A DNA stretch of 64,000 nt from Euglena gracilis (lineage: Eukaryota > Euglenida > Euglenophyceae > Euglenales): contig CP154955.1 of NCBI GenBank assembly GCA_039621445.1, positions 49,212,086-49,276,085 of the forward strand, in the 5' to 3' direction. This document shows positions 55,222-64,000 of the stretch, in pieces. Numbering within the stretch: the stretch's first letter is position 1; each line of letters opens with the position of its first letter. Below the pieces are notes generated by a model, which did not search any database, was not told the DNA's origin, and saw only the letters and a program-made list of their open reading frames with translations. The position numbers and the translations under genes were made by a program.

Positions 55222-56878
55222 GGCCCCCATCTCCCACCAGAGAAACTGGTGGGCTGTGTCCCTTTGGTTTATAGGGAGGGGGGGCACCGCCCAACCACCC
55301 CAACAACGGAAAGGGCAAAGAGCCTGATGGACTCCTCTAAACAGGGTGGTCCTCAACGGCAATTAAAAAACTGCCGTCCGCACACATCTGTGAAACAGGA
55401 AGGATTTGCAAAAAAAATTGAAGTTTCTCGCCGAAAACGGGTCGACTTTCAGGAAATCGATTTGCGCCGTCATTCTGGGGAAACAAATAGGGCGTGGAGG
55501 GCATTGCATGGGAGTCGATAAAAAGTTCACGAGCCAATGTATTCGTGACCATCCGACTTCTGTTGGACCAATGGCTTCCTGCAACAAACTTGTGCAGAAA
55601 CCACAAATGCATGAAAATGGGACAGTTTGATGCAATTTCCCAGATTCCGTTCCGCCGAAAAACCACAAATAGGCCTTGGGAATGGTGCATGGTCCAACTC
55701 ATCCGCTTGGATCACAATGAAGGGCCATCCATCTGCACAGCCCTTTACAACCTCGGTGTTGACTTTTCACGTTTCCAGGTCTGGACCATTGCTCATCTGA
55801 CGTGGGGGGCTACTAACTGGAATGAATTCTGCTGACATGTCAAAAAAAAAACGTGTGGAGGATGAAGGCGTTTGGAAACTGGATGGGTGAAAACTTGTAG
55901 AACGGACCTTGTTTTTCTTTTTACAGAGATTCCCCAGAAAAAAAGTGCGGCCCATTGTGCATAAGTAACGGGCCACTGCCACGAGGTGCAGAGGTGATTA
56001 CTAATTACCGATCACCAACAAATTAAACTTTGCAACACATGACCCCAAAAGTTCAAGTTCTTCAGCATGAACAACACCAAATAATTGGAATTGATGAAAT
56101 CCACCCCCGGAAGTTGTTGCCTGATCAGCCGAGTCCGCCGGCTCAGGCCCAGCTGGAGATCTTCCAAAATCATACATCAGTCAGCAACGGCCAAGATGAC
56201 AACTTCTTGGCTGCCTTTAGGGGGGGGGTCGGAAAGCAATTGAAATTGGTTCCTCTGCTACCATCTAGCTGCGCTACCATCGCTGACCGGAGAGGAAGCA
56301 CTGCTAGGCCGTTATGTGAGATAGAAGAGCAGCGTTGTGGGGAGAACAGCATCAGATCCATCTGGCAGCCCAGAGACACAACCACCCCACTTTGAGGTTC
56401 GTTCCATAGCATTGCAGACCTTTGCTCTATAAAATGGAGAAATCCGCTGTAATAAAACAAAACAAAACAAAACAAATAAATCCCCTAAAATAAAAGACAT
56501 ATGCAAGGCAACGCTAATTTACTGTCCCTCCCCCAGTGGGGGGCTGGGGGAGGGTTCAGTGGTTGTACCTACCGGGGACTTCGGCCATCCAGGTAAAACT
56601 ACTGGGACCCCTCCCTCCCATACTTCCAAGAGAGAATCACGGGAAAGGAAATTTTTTCTGGAGATGGGGTAAATTGGGATTAATTCGAGGAATGGGGTTA
56701 GGGCCAGGATTTAGGGTTAGGGTTTGGTTCCGGAATCAGGATTAGGGTTGGGGTCTAGAAGGCCCATGGGCCCGATTTAGGCTTAATTTAGGCCTAATTT
56801 CAAGCTGACATTGACGCCTATTTCCCCCGCAATTTCGGACTGTAATCCTAGTCCTCACCCCAAAATTAATGGAAATGC
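55222..56878. other. Low-repeat stretch, unidentified
   Basis: Unusually free of G/C runs. A plus frame at 55494-55835 (113 codons, MEGIAWESIKSSR...) and overlapping minus frames are open, but I recognise nothing and codon use is unlike the GC-rich exons. From 56690 to 56860 it has degenerate TTAGGG and TTAGGCCTAA motifs. AAAACAAAACAAAACAAA at 56457-56474. Confidence 0.35.
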
Positions 56879-57800
56879 TCTAAGGCGACCTACTTCGCAC
56901 TTAGCTCACAAAAGTCGACTTGCCATGTGCAATTGCTCAATCCGGGACCCATTCCAAATTGTGGCCTCTTTGGGGTCGATTTGGGGTCCCTTTTTTGGGT
57001 GAAAACACGTGCCTCAAAATCCACGAAACCAGACATCGGGCACGAAGAAAATTTGAGGGTTCCAATTCAAATCGTGACAAGAGCATTGGACAGTTCCGAA
57101 AATCCAGCCTGTCGCATCACGGACTTTGTGGTCTTAACCTGGGAGCTGATCAACAAATTCAGAGCTCCGAATGGTATTCGCCCAGCAACGACTGCTGCCA
57201 GAATGGCCGCTTTTTGGGGAGCGCAGTGACAGGTTCAGGGGAACCCGGAATTTGAAAGCCCTTTCGTGGCCTTCTGGAAGGTTCAAATTTGTAGAGAAAA
57301 TTAAAAGCGTACGATCCTGGCTGGAAAAACAACTGAAGACATGGCTCCGTGAACACCTAAACTCATTCTGAAAAAGGTGGCTGAACGGACGCATTTCTCA
57401 ACAACTGGAAACAGCTGAAATCCTCGGACATAAAAGTGACGCACCTGGGGTATGATTTCACACACCAGAACAAGTGCTCTTCTGTGCAACAGTTCAACAT
57501 ATGTAAAAAAAAAAAACAGTCTGATGAAGGGGTTGCGAAGGCTCTGTTTTTGTCAGGTTGTGAGATATCGAAATCACATTCCTGTCCAACATTCAAAATA
57601 CATTTCAGGGAACACACCGGATGGCACCATATGATGCATCCATTTCTGATAAGCAAAAATAACGTCAGGAAATGGTCCCAGTGAGAATAAATTAACTGTG
57701 TTCCTTGCGCAATCGCACGAGCAAAAACAAAAAATTTGCTTGCACAGTTGCGCAAAGGAGTTAATCACTTGCGCAATTGCGCAAACTGATTTTCAAAGAA
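56879..57800 (+). repeat. Relative of the large-element end, with GCGC palindromes
   Basis: CTAAGGCGACCTACTTCGCA then CTTAGC at 56879-56904 matches the terminal repeat at 63347 and 38451. TTGCGCAATCGCACGAGC (57707), TTGCACAGTTGCGCAAAG (57740) and TTGCGCAATTGCGCAA (57769) follow. No matching right end was found, so it is probably a fragment. Confidence 0.45.
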
Positions 57801-57801
57801 A

Positions 57802-58200
57802 ATGAAATCCCTCACATCTCATTGTCCTTGGGATTCTGAAAAGGGGGATTTGCTTGATGTGCTCCACAGCTCGGTGAAAATAATGGCTCCTGTTTCTGTT
57901 AAAATCATTACCTGCCATGCTTTGCCCCGTCGCCTGTCCCCATGGTATCTGCCGCAATGGATCATGCCGGCCGACAGACAGAGTTTCCGAGCAGTTTCAT
58001 TTCCCATGAAAATCAGGGGGTACATCACTCAGTCTGAAACAAACATATTTGGGGCTCGGCACACCAACTCCTTTGTGCAGTTGTGCAAGAGCTTACATTG
58101 TTTCAATATCCCATTTCGTGGCAATGTGCCCCCCTTCTACCTCTCTTGCACGAAGAAGAAAACTTTAAAAATTCAACTTGATGATTTCATACGAGAGAAA
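57802..58200 (+). CDS. Hypothetical frame, weak
   Basis: About 130 codons (MKSLTSHCPWDSEKGD...) before the frame runs into the (GTAT)n array. It reads like ordinary protein (SPWYLPQWIMPADRQSF, NVPPFYLSC) but no domain is recognised and codon use is AT-leaning. It may be a decayed part of the element starting at 56879. Confidence 0.2.
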
Positions 58201-58236
58201 AAAAACATATGTACGCATGCATGTATGGATGTATGT

Positions 58237-58405
58237 TCGTACGTATGTATTTATGTATGGTATGTATGTATGTATGGTATGTATGTATGTATGTATGTAT
58301 GTATGTATGTATGTATGTATGTATGTATGTATGTATGTATGTATGTATGTATGTATGTATGTATGTATGTATGTATGTATGTATGTATGTATGTATGTAT
58401 GTATC
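58237..58405. repeat. (GTAT)n microsatellite, left of the hAT-like element
   Basis: Near-perfect tetranucleotides. Confidence 0.98.
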
Positions 58406-59219
58406 ACACTTTCAGTTAGTGCGCCTCAGGAAGTTCTGTGCGGCACAAAATTTTGTTTTCTGCGGCGCATGCGGCGCATGGACAAAATTTTGCTGCGGTG
58501 CTTGCGGCGCAAATTTTTTTTTGCTGCGGCGCTTGCGGCGCACACAATTTTTTCCTGAAATTTTATTGTGGTGCACTTTGAACCACAAAGGCGCTCACAC
58601 CTGGGCTTTTGGCGAAGCTGTGCTTCACCATGGTAGCACCGGCCTCACTGTTATCAAAAACAATGATGACAGTGATGCCAGCCAACCCACCACAGGTTGG
58701 CATCGTACTGCACCACATGGTTGCATCGTACTGCAACCATTCACGACCCTCCTTCCAGTTCTTTTGAAAAATCCGTTTTATCTTCTTTCCTTTCTGACCC
58801 CTGTTGGGCATAAATTTGAATTTATTTCCCTCCGGCGTGCGTTGCGCTTTGCTCGCCGGAGGGTCTTCAACACTTGATGATCTGCTCGATGAACTCAAAT
58901 TGTCAGACATTTTCTGGAAAAGCCTGCAAAGACGAACAAAGAGATTGCACAAAAATTCACTCCCTGTCGCCTTGCCCTTCTCGGCACCGGTCGAGAAAAT
59001 ATCAAAGAGGCCGGACAGGGGAAGAAAGGTGAAATTAAAATGTGGTGCTTACATGGTGAAAATAATGCTGCGGCGCTTGCGGCGCACGGAATTTTTTGCT
59101 GCGGCGCATGCGGCGCACGGTGGATTTTTTGCTGCGGTGCTTGCGGCACATGGTCAAATTTTCCTGCAACGCTTGCGGCGCACAGAAAAAATTTTGCGCG
59201 GCGCACTAACTGAAAATCT
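58406..59219 (-). mobile_element. hAT-like deletion derivative inside a (GTAT)n array, 814 bp
   Basis: Inverted ends share TTTCAGTTAGTGCGCC. Read from the right the tip is CAGATTTTCAGTTAGTGCGC, with the CAG start common in hAT elements; the left tip is CACACTTTCAGTTAGTGCGC. Both sides have subterminal GCGGCGC-rich units of about 30 nt (TTGCGGCGCA, CTGCGGCGC). GTAT repeats lie on both outer sides, so an 8 bp target duplication (GTATGTAT) cannot be told apart from the array. It encodes only the fragment described next. Confidence 0.6.
58563..58910 (-). CDS. N-terminal fragment of a hAT/ZNF862-like transposase (tentative)
   Basis: From ATG 58910, 115 codons: a Ser-rich, acidic start (MSDNLSSSSRSSSVEDPP), a basic stretch (NRGQKGKKIKRIF), then FQKNWKEGREWLQYDATMWC and PTCGG. 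Many hAT-type and ZMYM/ZNF862-like proteins begin with a basic segment followed by W...(F/Y)PWL.YD...M.C..C, a zinc-finger lead-in. Here the second Cys of the first pair is missing or shifted (MWCSTMPTCGG). The RNase H-type catalytic core and the hAT dimerisation region are absent: the frame stops after SAFVVQSAPQ. It lies entirely within the 58406-59219 inverted repeats, which fits an internally deleted element. The family call rests on a short motif. Confidence 0.4.
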   Translation of the reverse strand: MSDNLSSSSRSSSVEDPPASKAQRTPEGNKFKFMPNRGQKGKKIKRIFQKNWKEGREWLQYDATMWCSTMPTCGGLAGITVIIVFDNSEAGATMVKHSFAKSPGVSAFVVQSAPQ

Positions 59220-59490
59220 GGTATGTATGTATGTATGTATGTATGCATGCATGCATATATGCATGTATGTATGTATGTATGTATGTATGTATGTATGTAT
59301 GTATGTATGTATGTATGTATGTATGTATGTATGTATGTATGTATGTATGTATGTATGTATGTATGTATGTATGTATGTATGTATGTATGTATGTATGTAT
59401 GTATGTATGAATGCATGCATGTATGTATGTATGCATGCATGCATGCATGCATGCATGCATGCGTGCATGCATGCATGTATGAATGCACGT
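59220..59490. repeat. (GTAT)n with GCAT blocks, right of the hAT-like element
   Basis: Tetranucleotides with GCAT runs at both ends. Confidence 0.97.
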
Positions 59491-59557
59491 GTGTATGGAC
59501 TGTGGGGGCCATGTATTTGATTGCTGACATGTATGTAATAGTTATTGTGCATGCATA

Positions 59558-59943
59558 CCTCCCCCCCCCTTGTCTAAGCACCGGAAAAGATGGGTAAGAA
59601 CCGGGGGGGGGGTGCTTATTTTGCCAAAATATGGGTAAGAACCAGGGGGGTGGTGCTTAGACAAGGGGTAAAAATTTGACTGCAAAAAAAAATCTGGCGC
59701 TTCGTGCCGAAAAGGAAAAATTCCCCTTATTTTGGAGGTCCACTGTTGAACTCGCACACATTTGGATGCAGAAATCAACAATACCTCACCAAACCAGGTG
59801 CAGAAATTTCGAAATTTTTGAGAAATTTCCCTTAAAAATGCACACAAAATAAACCTCCCCGCGACGATGACCTTTAAAAAGATGGGCAAGAATCGGGGGG
59901 GGGGTGCTTAGACAAGGGTGGTGCTTAGACAGGGGGGGGGGGG
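59558..59943. mobile_element. Miniature element family C, full copy (386 bp), TA on both sides
   Basis: TA at 59556-59557 and 59944-59945. Left CCTCCCCCCCCTTGTCTAAG then CACC; right GGTGCTTAGACA then the G-run. Interior: GATGGGTAAGAACC, GGCGCTTCGTGCCGAAAAGG, TTTTGGAGGTCCAC, ATGACCTTTAAAAAG. No ORF. Confidence 0.8.
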
Positions 59944-60021
59944 TACTATTTCAATTGTGTTCAGACCACAACTGGCAACACACAGCTGGAGTCCCAATCG
60001 GCTTTTTTTCTGGACCGAAAT

Positions 60022-60200
60022 CTGGAGAAAGCGGCCTGGCCGAGGTTCCAACGCCTGGGGTGGGAGGGCGAGACCACCAGGCTGCTGACAGAGGAGGACC
60101 ACCGGGCAGGGGGCGCAGCCAACAGGGCGACGGACCGCAGACCGTGCCTGTGGCCGGGGGAGAATGGCTTTGACGGCCCAGGCGGTGTTTGGTGGGCTGC
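60022..60200 (+). CDS. Candidate orphan exon, GC-rich
   Basis: Stop-free frame from 60022 reading LEKAAWPRFQRLGWEGETTR, LLTEEDHRAGGAANRA and RPCLWPGENGFDGPGG. It has no ATG and no strong splice sites, and a minus-strand frame is also open. Composition resembles the GC-rich exons. Product not recognised. Confidence 0.2.
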
Positions 60201-60202
60201 TA

Positions 60203-60414
60203 ACCCCCCCCCCAAACAGCCTGACGGGGTGCCAGGTTATTGGAACCAACGGTTGGCCCCCTGCCAGGTTATTGGGGCCCTTTTTTTTCAGCGCTGCAAA
60301 GGAATTTGGCCTAAAAAGGGGGCGCCAAGTTACTGGAACCATCTTTTTTGCCCCTCCCCCCACTCCCCCCAGTGGCCAGGAGCAAGGGCCCCACCAAGTT
60401 ATTTGGGGGGGGGG
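60203..60414 (+). mobile_element. Miniature element family E, copy 2
   Basis: TA (60201-60202) precedes ACCCCCCCCCAAACAGC. GTGCCAGGTTATTGG units and a terminal CCAAGTTATTTGGGG plus G-run match 21677-21902 inverted. The right TA is not present (TTT instead). Confidence 0.65.
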
Positions 60415-61531
60415 TTTGCTCCATTCTGTGCTGTCCAGCTTGTCACACAACGACTGCCCGGGGGTAAGACAGAGCTCAAAGAGATCCAGCCGATTTCAAA
60501 TGCAGGCACCGCACTGCCAAACAGCATCGAGACGTGGGTGCCTCTTGTTTCAGGGAGAGCGGCTTCGGTCGGTGCGGAGAAAAAGGTTGAAAAGGCCTGA
60601 AACAGCCTGCGCTCGGTGACATCTGCGGTCGTTTTCCAAGGTTGCGGGGGGGGGGGATGTTTATGTTTAGCGTTGCTTCCGTAATGGAAAAGAGAACACC
60701 GCCTACTCGACAGCAGGTCCCTCGTTGTGGCAACGTCACGCAAATGATACCGACGGCACAGCCAAGCTGACAGATGAGATGTCATGGCCCAGTGAGCCAG
60801 TGTGACGGGAGGGGGGCGGGGGGCTGGGGTTGAGGGGAACTGCACTTGGGGTGAGGGGGCAAAGGGCAAAGGGCAGGCAGGGCAGGCGGGGCAGGGCTGT
60901 ATTTAGGCTATCTAGGCTTTCATACCTCGCTGGACACGGCCACTTCATCCACCTCGCAGTGTTGGTAATATTCCCTAAACTTAGCCACCAAACCAAACCA
61001 AAAAGCCAAAAACCAAAACACCAAAACCAAAAAGGTCGCTCAAATGCGGGGTAATTGATCCCTCTTGAATAATTTTGCCACCTGGCAGTTACGAGTTCGC
61101 AGTTACGAGTTGCAGCATGGAGTGGACCCCATCATTCATCCCAAATCATTCCTGAACTTGGAATGGAATCCCAAACCCATGATATTTGTGCATGGGTTTA
61201 CCATAGGTCACATTTACGTGGGTCACATGGGTTTACCGCAAAAATGTTACCCGGAGGAGGCTCTGGGGAGGGGGAGCGTGGCTTCCCTAGAGCCCTGGAG
61301 CCTCGGGTAACCAAATCTGTGACGTGAGAATCTGTAGTGATTTGCGCGAGAAATGCAGTGCTGTGTTTGCTTGGATTTAATCTGGACTTATTTTGGGTGC
61401 ACAGCACAAAAGCCTGGATGTCCAAGGCGGTTTTGCTATTTGGAGCAGGAGCAGTTGAGCATTGCGGAAAAGCGTGAAACGTGATGTTGCGGGTCCTTTC
61501 ACTGTGCCCAGGGGGCGTATAGGAAAGCCTT
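60415..61531. other. Gene-free spacer
   Basis: Mixed sequence with AAACCAAAAAGCC-type A-rich repeats (60990-61035). No exon recognised. Confidence 0.35.
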
Positions 61532-61592
61532 GTGGGTGGGGTCGGACCCCCCCACCCACCACCCATGGGGTTGCGGGGATTCCCGGGCAGCC
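61532..61592. repeat. Dispersed repeat family T, copy 2
   Basis: See 22380-22441. Confidence 0.5.
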
Positions 61593-62642
61593 CTAGGGGG
61601 GGGAGGGGGGAGGGAGGGGAGGTGGAAATGAGGCTTTCAATGTGATTCTTTGGCTTCCAAAAAAAATACAAAAACGGCCAAAAATATTTTTGGCAAGTTT
61701 TGGGGGTCCCAAAATGTTTTCGGCCCTTCGCACCGGTCAGTGAAAAATATTTTTCCACTAGCTAGCCCTGCTAGCAGGGTCCACTAGGCTTCCCACTAGC
61801 CAAATTTGGACAAGCTGCGGTCGAGCCCCCCCCCCAGGGGGTACTGCGAACCCTTGAGAAAAAGCATGTTCCCAAAGCGTCAGGTGACCCAAAACAGGGT
61901 ATGGTCTCTGAGCGAATTCTGGAATTTAAAAGTGGACTTTTTTTCTTAAATTGGAATTTAAAAAAGTTTGATTTCTTTTAAACTTTAGAGGATTTGACAG
62001 AATGGGGGGGGGTAATGCGCATTAAAAAAAAGTTACAAATAATATGTTTGGAGAATAACATTGCTGGAAAAAGGTAAAACCGCTGACATCCTGAAGCAGT
62101 ACAAATACATCGGCTGGGTCCAGGGAAAAAAAAGACCCTTCAGCAGGTCTGGCACACCAGAACCCCCCAGCACAAGGGCCCACCTACCCCCCCCCACCTG
62201 ACCGGTTGGCTGGCACTGGGGCCCAAACAGTTTCCCAAGCGGACCCCTAACAGTTTCTCCTTGGAAGGGAAAGCCAATGACATTTGAACCGAGCAGCTAA
62301 GCCGACACTGGGACCCTGGCAACTTCCCATCGTGAGTGGTAATGAGACCTGGATAGTCTTCCTGGGGGGACTGACGAGTTCTCAGAAATGAAAATATCCC
62401 GGGGGGGGGAAGCAAATTCGTCGCTGTGTAACTTCCCTGTAACTTCCCTCGCCCGACCTTTCGCAATGGGCGGCACCAAGCGCAGACAGCAGTCCACAGC
62501 GGGTCAATTGCTGGACTCCACGAGGTCAAAAGGGAAGGGATTAAGGCCCGGAGGCCAGAGGGGCAACTGTGATGGCGCAGGCGCATCGCTGCTCTGTGGC
62601 CGGGGGGAGTTCCTCCACAATATACTCACATACACTCGCTGA
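61593..62642. other. Gene-free spacer
   Basis: A TTTCGGCCCTTCGCACCGGT half-hairpin near 61718. Frames up to 148 codons at 62140-62586 (minus) have no recognisable domain. Confidence 0.35.
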
Positions 62643-62741
62643 GTCACTGGCGGACCCCCTCCCCCGCCTTGGGGTGGTTGATGTTTTTCTCAGAGTGACC
62701 GACTGGTTTTTGGCTTGACCCTCCCCTTATGGGTGGGGTCG
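62643..62741 (-). repeat. Dispersed repeat family O, copy 2
   Basis: Inverse of 53697-53797 (CAGAGTGACCGACTGGTTTT). Confidence 0.6.
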
Positions 62742-62846
62742 GCAAAAAACAACAACACCAAAATGGCCTGGCACCAAAAGCGCCACAATAAATTATTTTA
62801 CGTTGTATTTATTATCATATCATATTATATTATTTTTTTTGCCTTT

Positions 62847-63134
62847 TTCTTCAAATTTGTGGCGCTTCGCACCAAAATGATAAAAAAAAAACCCATATTT
62901 TGGAGGAAACTTACAGGCATTTGGATGAAAAATGTCAACAATATCTCACCAAATGAGGCTTGAGAAGTTTGTAAAATGTCAAAAATTTTGAGAACTTTTT
63001 CTTAAAAGCACACCCACTAATACCCACTAAAAGCCCCAAAATAAGCCTCCCCAAGCAGATGACCTTTAAAAAGGTGGGTAAGGACCAGAGGGGGGGAGCT
63101 TAGACAAGGTGGTGCTTAGACAAGGGGAGGGAGG
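62847..63134. mobile_element. Miniature element family C, left-truncated copy
   Basis: GGCGCTTCGCACC, TTTTGGAGGAAACTT, TCTCACCAAATGAGG, ATGACCTTTAAAAAGGTGGG and GGTGCTTAGACAAGGGG follow the same order as 59558-59943. The right end GGGAGG abuts TA (63135-63136). The left C-run end is missing. Confidence 0.75.
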
Positions 63135-63136
63135 TA

Positions 63137-63346
63137 TAGGGAAAGCACATATGAAATGACTGGGAGTGACTGGGCTCCGGGGGGAGGGGCAGGGGTCCTG
63201 ACCCCCACCTCCCCGATCACCCAACCCCGAATAGAGCTTTTAGCAGCCCCCCCCCCCCCCAATGGAATCCTGACCTCGGGATTTTGTCGCTGTGTGGAAC
63301 AAGAGTCTCCCTCCAGGAAGAGAAATTTGACTTAATCCTGCATCTT
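63137..63346. other. Spacer
   Basis: A C run at 63247-63260, nothing else recognised. Confidence 0.3.
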
Positions 63347-64000
63347 CTTAGGCGGCCTAACTCGCACTTAGCTTTGAAAATGACTGTAAATTTGCGCTGA
63401 CACGCAAATCCAAAAAAATTCTGTTTTCGAACACTGAGGCCTGAGACTCAGGACAGTCTGAGGATAGTGTCTCCCTGCACCCCAGGGCTTGGGGACGAAA
63501 GCAACGACTTGGAACTCCACGGTCTACGGGCACAGCGCTCCCGGGCCACAGTGTGCATGAACACACAGCGGCGGGTGATGAAACGAGGGTACTCCATTGC
63601 GCATTTGCGCTTTGGCGCAATTTTTTTTTCATTACAAAAAATAAATCCATTTACGCTTTGGCGCAAATTTTTTACTTTTTTATATTTCAACATGTGGGTG
63701 ACCATTGCCGCACTTGAACGATGATAACAACTTTTGTGTCAACGTGTGTTTCCATTTGCGCCAAAGCGCAATGGGCAGGCTCATATGAAGAATAGAAATT
63801 TAAGAGTTATATTGCGCCAAAGCGCAAGTAGAAATACAATTTTTAAAATTGCAAAAGCAACATGGCTTGCGCCGAAGCGCAAATATAACTGGTCAAAAAC
63901 TTATCTCACAACGCAGGGAGAAAACGGCACTGGTAGAGTAAGAACACCAGAGGGGATAGAGCAGAAAAATGTAGTACAGGTGGACGGAAGCCTACTCTCA
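63347..64000 (+). mobile_element. Left end of a second large-element relative, running off the window
   Basis: CTTAGGCGGCCTAACTCGCA then CTTAGC matches the large-element tip. From 63596 to 63900 five palindromes of a variant core occur: TTTGCGCTTTGGCGCAA, TTTGCGCCAAAGCGCAA and TTGCGCCGAAGCGCAAA. The distinct palindrome core (GCGCCAAAGCGC rather than GCGCAATTGCGC) suggests a sister subfamily. No gene visible yet. Confidence 0.5.

Overview
This window looks like nuclear DNA of a microbial eukaryote, probably an alga or other protist with a large, repeat-bloated genome. Three things point there: spliceosomal introns with GTATGT-type donors and pyrimidine-rich...CAG acceptors; very GC-rich exons inside AT-rich non-coding DNA; and one recognisable eukaryotic gene piece, the first exon of an NSUN2/TRM4-like RNA m5C methyltransferase (minus strand, 5022-5120). 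I see no rRNA, tRNA, CRISPR array, bacterial operon or viral hallmark gene. Species cannot be named from this sequence. Nearly all long open frames elsewhere are by-products of microsatellites or G/C tracts and are not called as genes.

The centre (38451-49367, 10.9 kb) is the most gene-like part. I interpret it as one large DNA transposon of a family I cannot name. Its ends are inverted repeats of about 62 bp, with the core CTTAGGC(G/A)GCC near the tip and TTCGCACTTAAGGG behind it. Inside lie GC-rich plus-strand exon blocks. The first group (39626-42563) carries motifs around WFDNWKR, LLVDVNLWYRQ and GVWHAYK. The second group (43841-47944) carries a segment faintly like a ParB/DGQHR fold, then a charged, Pro/Ala/Lys/Glu-rich tail. 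Three introns are phase-consistent. Several single-base frame breaks and two in-frame TGA codons mean that this copy is decayed, mis-assembled or recoded. Short palindromes of the type TTGCGCAATTGCGC recur through the presumed introns and non-coding parts of this element. Two further copies of its end sequence occur at 56879 and 63347.

The rest is a mosaic of miniature repeats. Several families begin with a run of C, end with a run of G, have inverted ends and are flanked by TA on both sides. They range from about 15-26 bp 'solo' palindromes to about 470 bp elements. Some sit inside (GTAT)n arrays. A hAT-like deletion derivative (58406-59219), with an N-terminal transposase fragment, also sits between two (GTAT)n arrays.

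Layout: 1-5 kb, TTCGTG-type repeats, microsatellites and a 0.95 kb inverted-repeat composite; 5 kb, NSUN2-like exon 1; 5.3-38 kb, miniature-element mosaic and large microsatellites; 38.4-49.4 kb, the large TIR element; 49.4-55 kb, mosaic; 55.3-58.2 kb, low-repeat sequence without a recognised gene; 58.2-63.3 kb, microsatellites, the hAT-like element and miniature elements; from 63.3 kb, the start of a relative of the large element that runs off the window. The NSUN2-like exon and the large-element exons are the only coding sequence I would defend.
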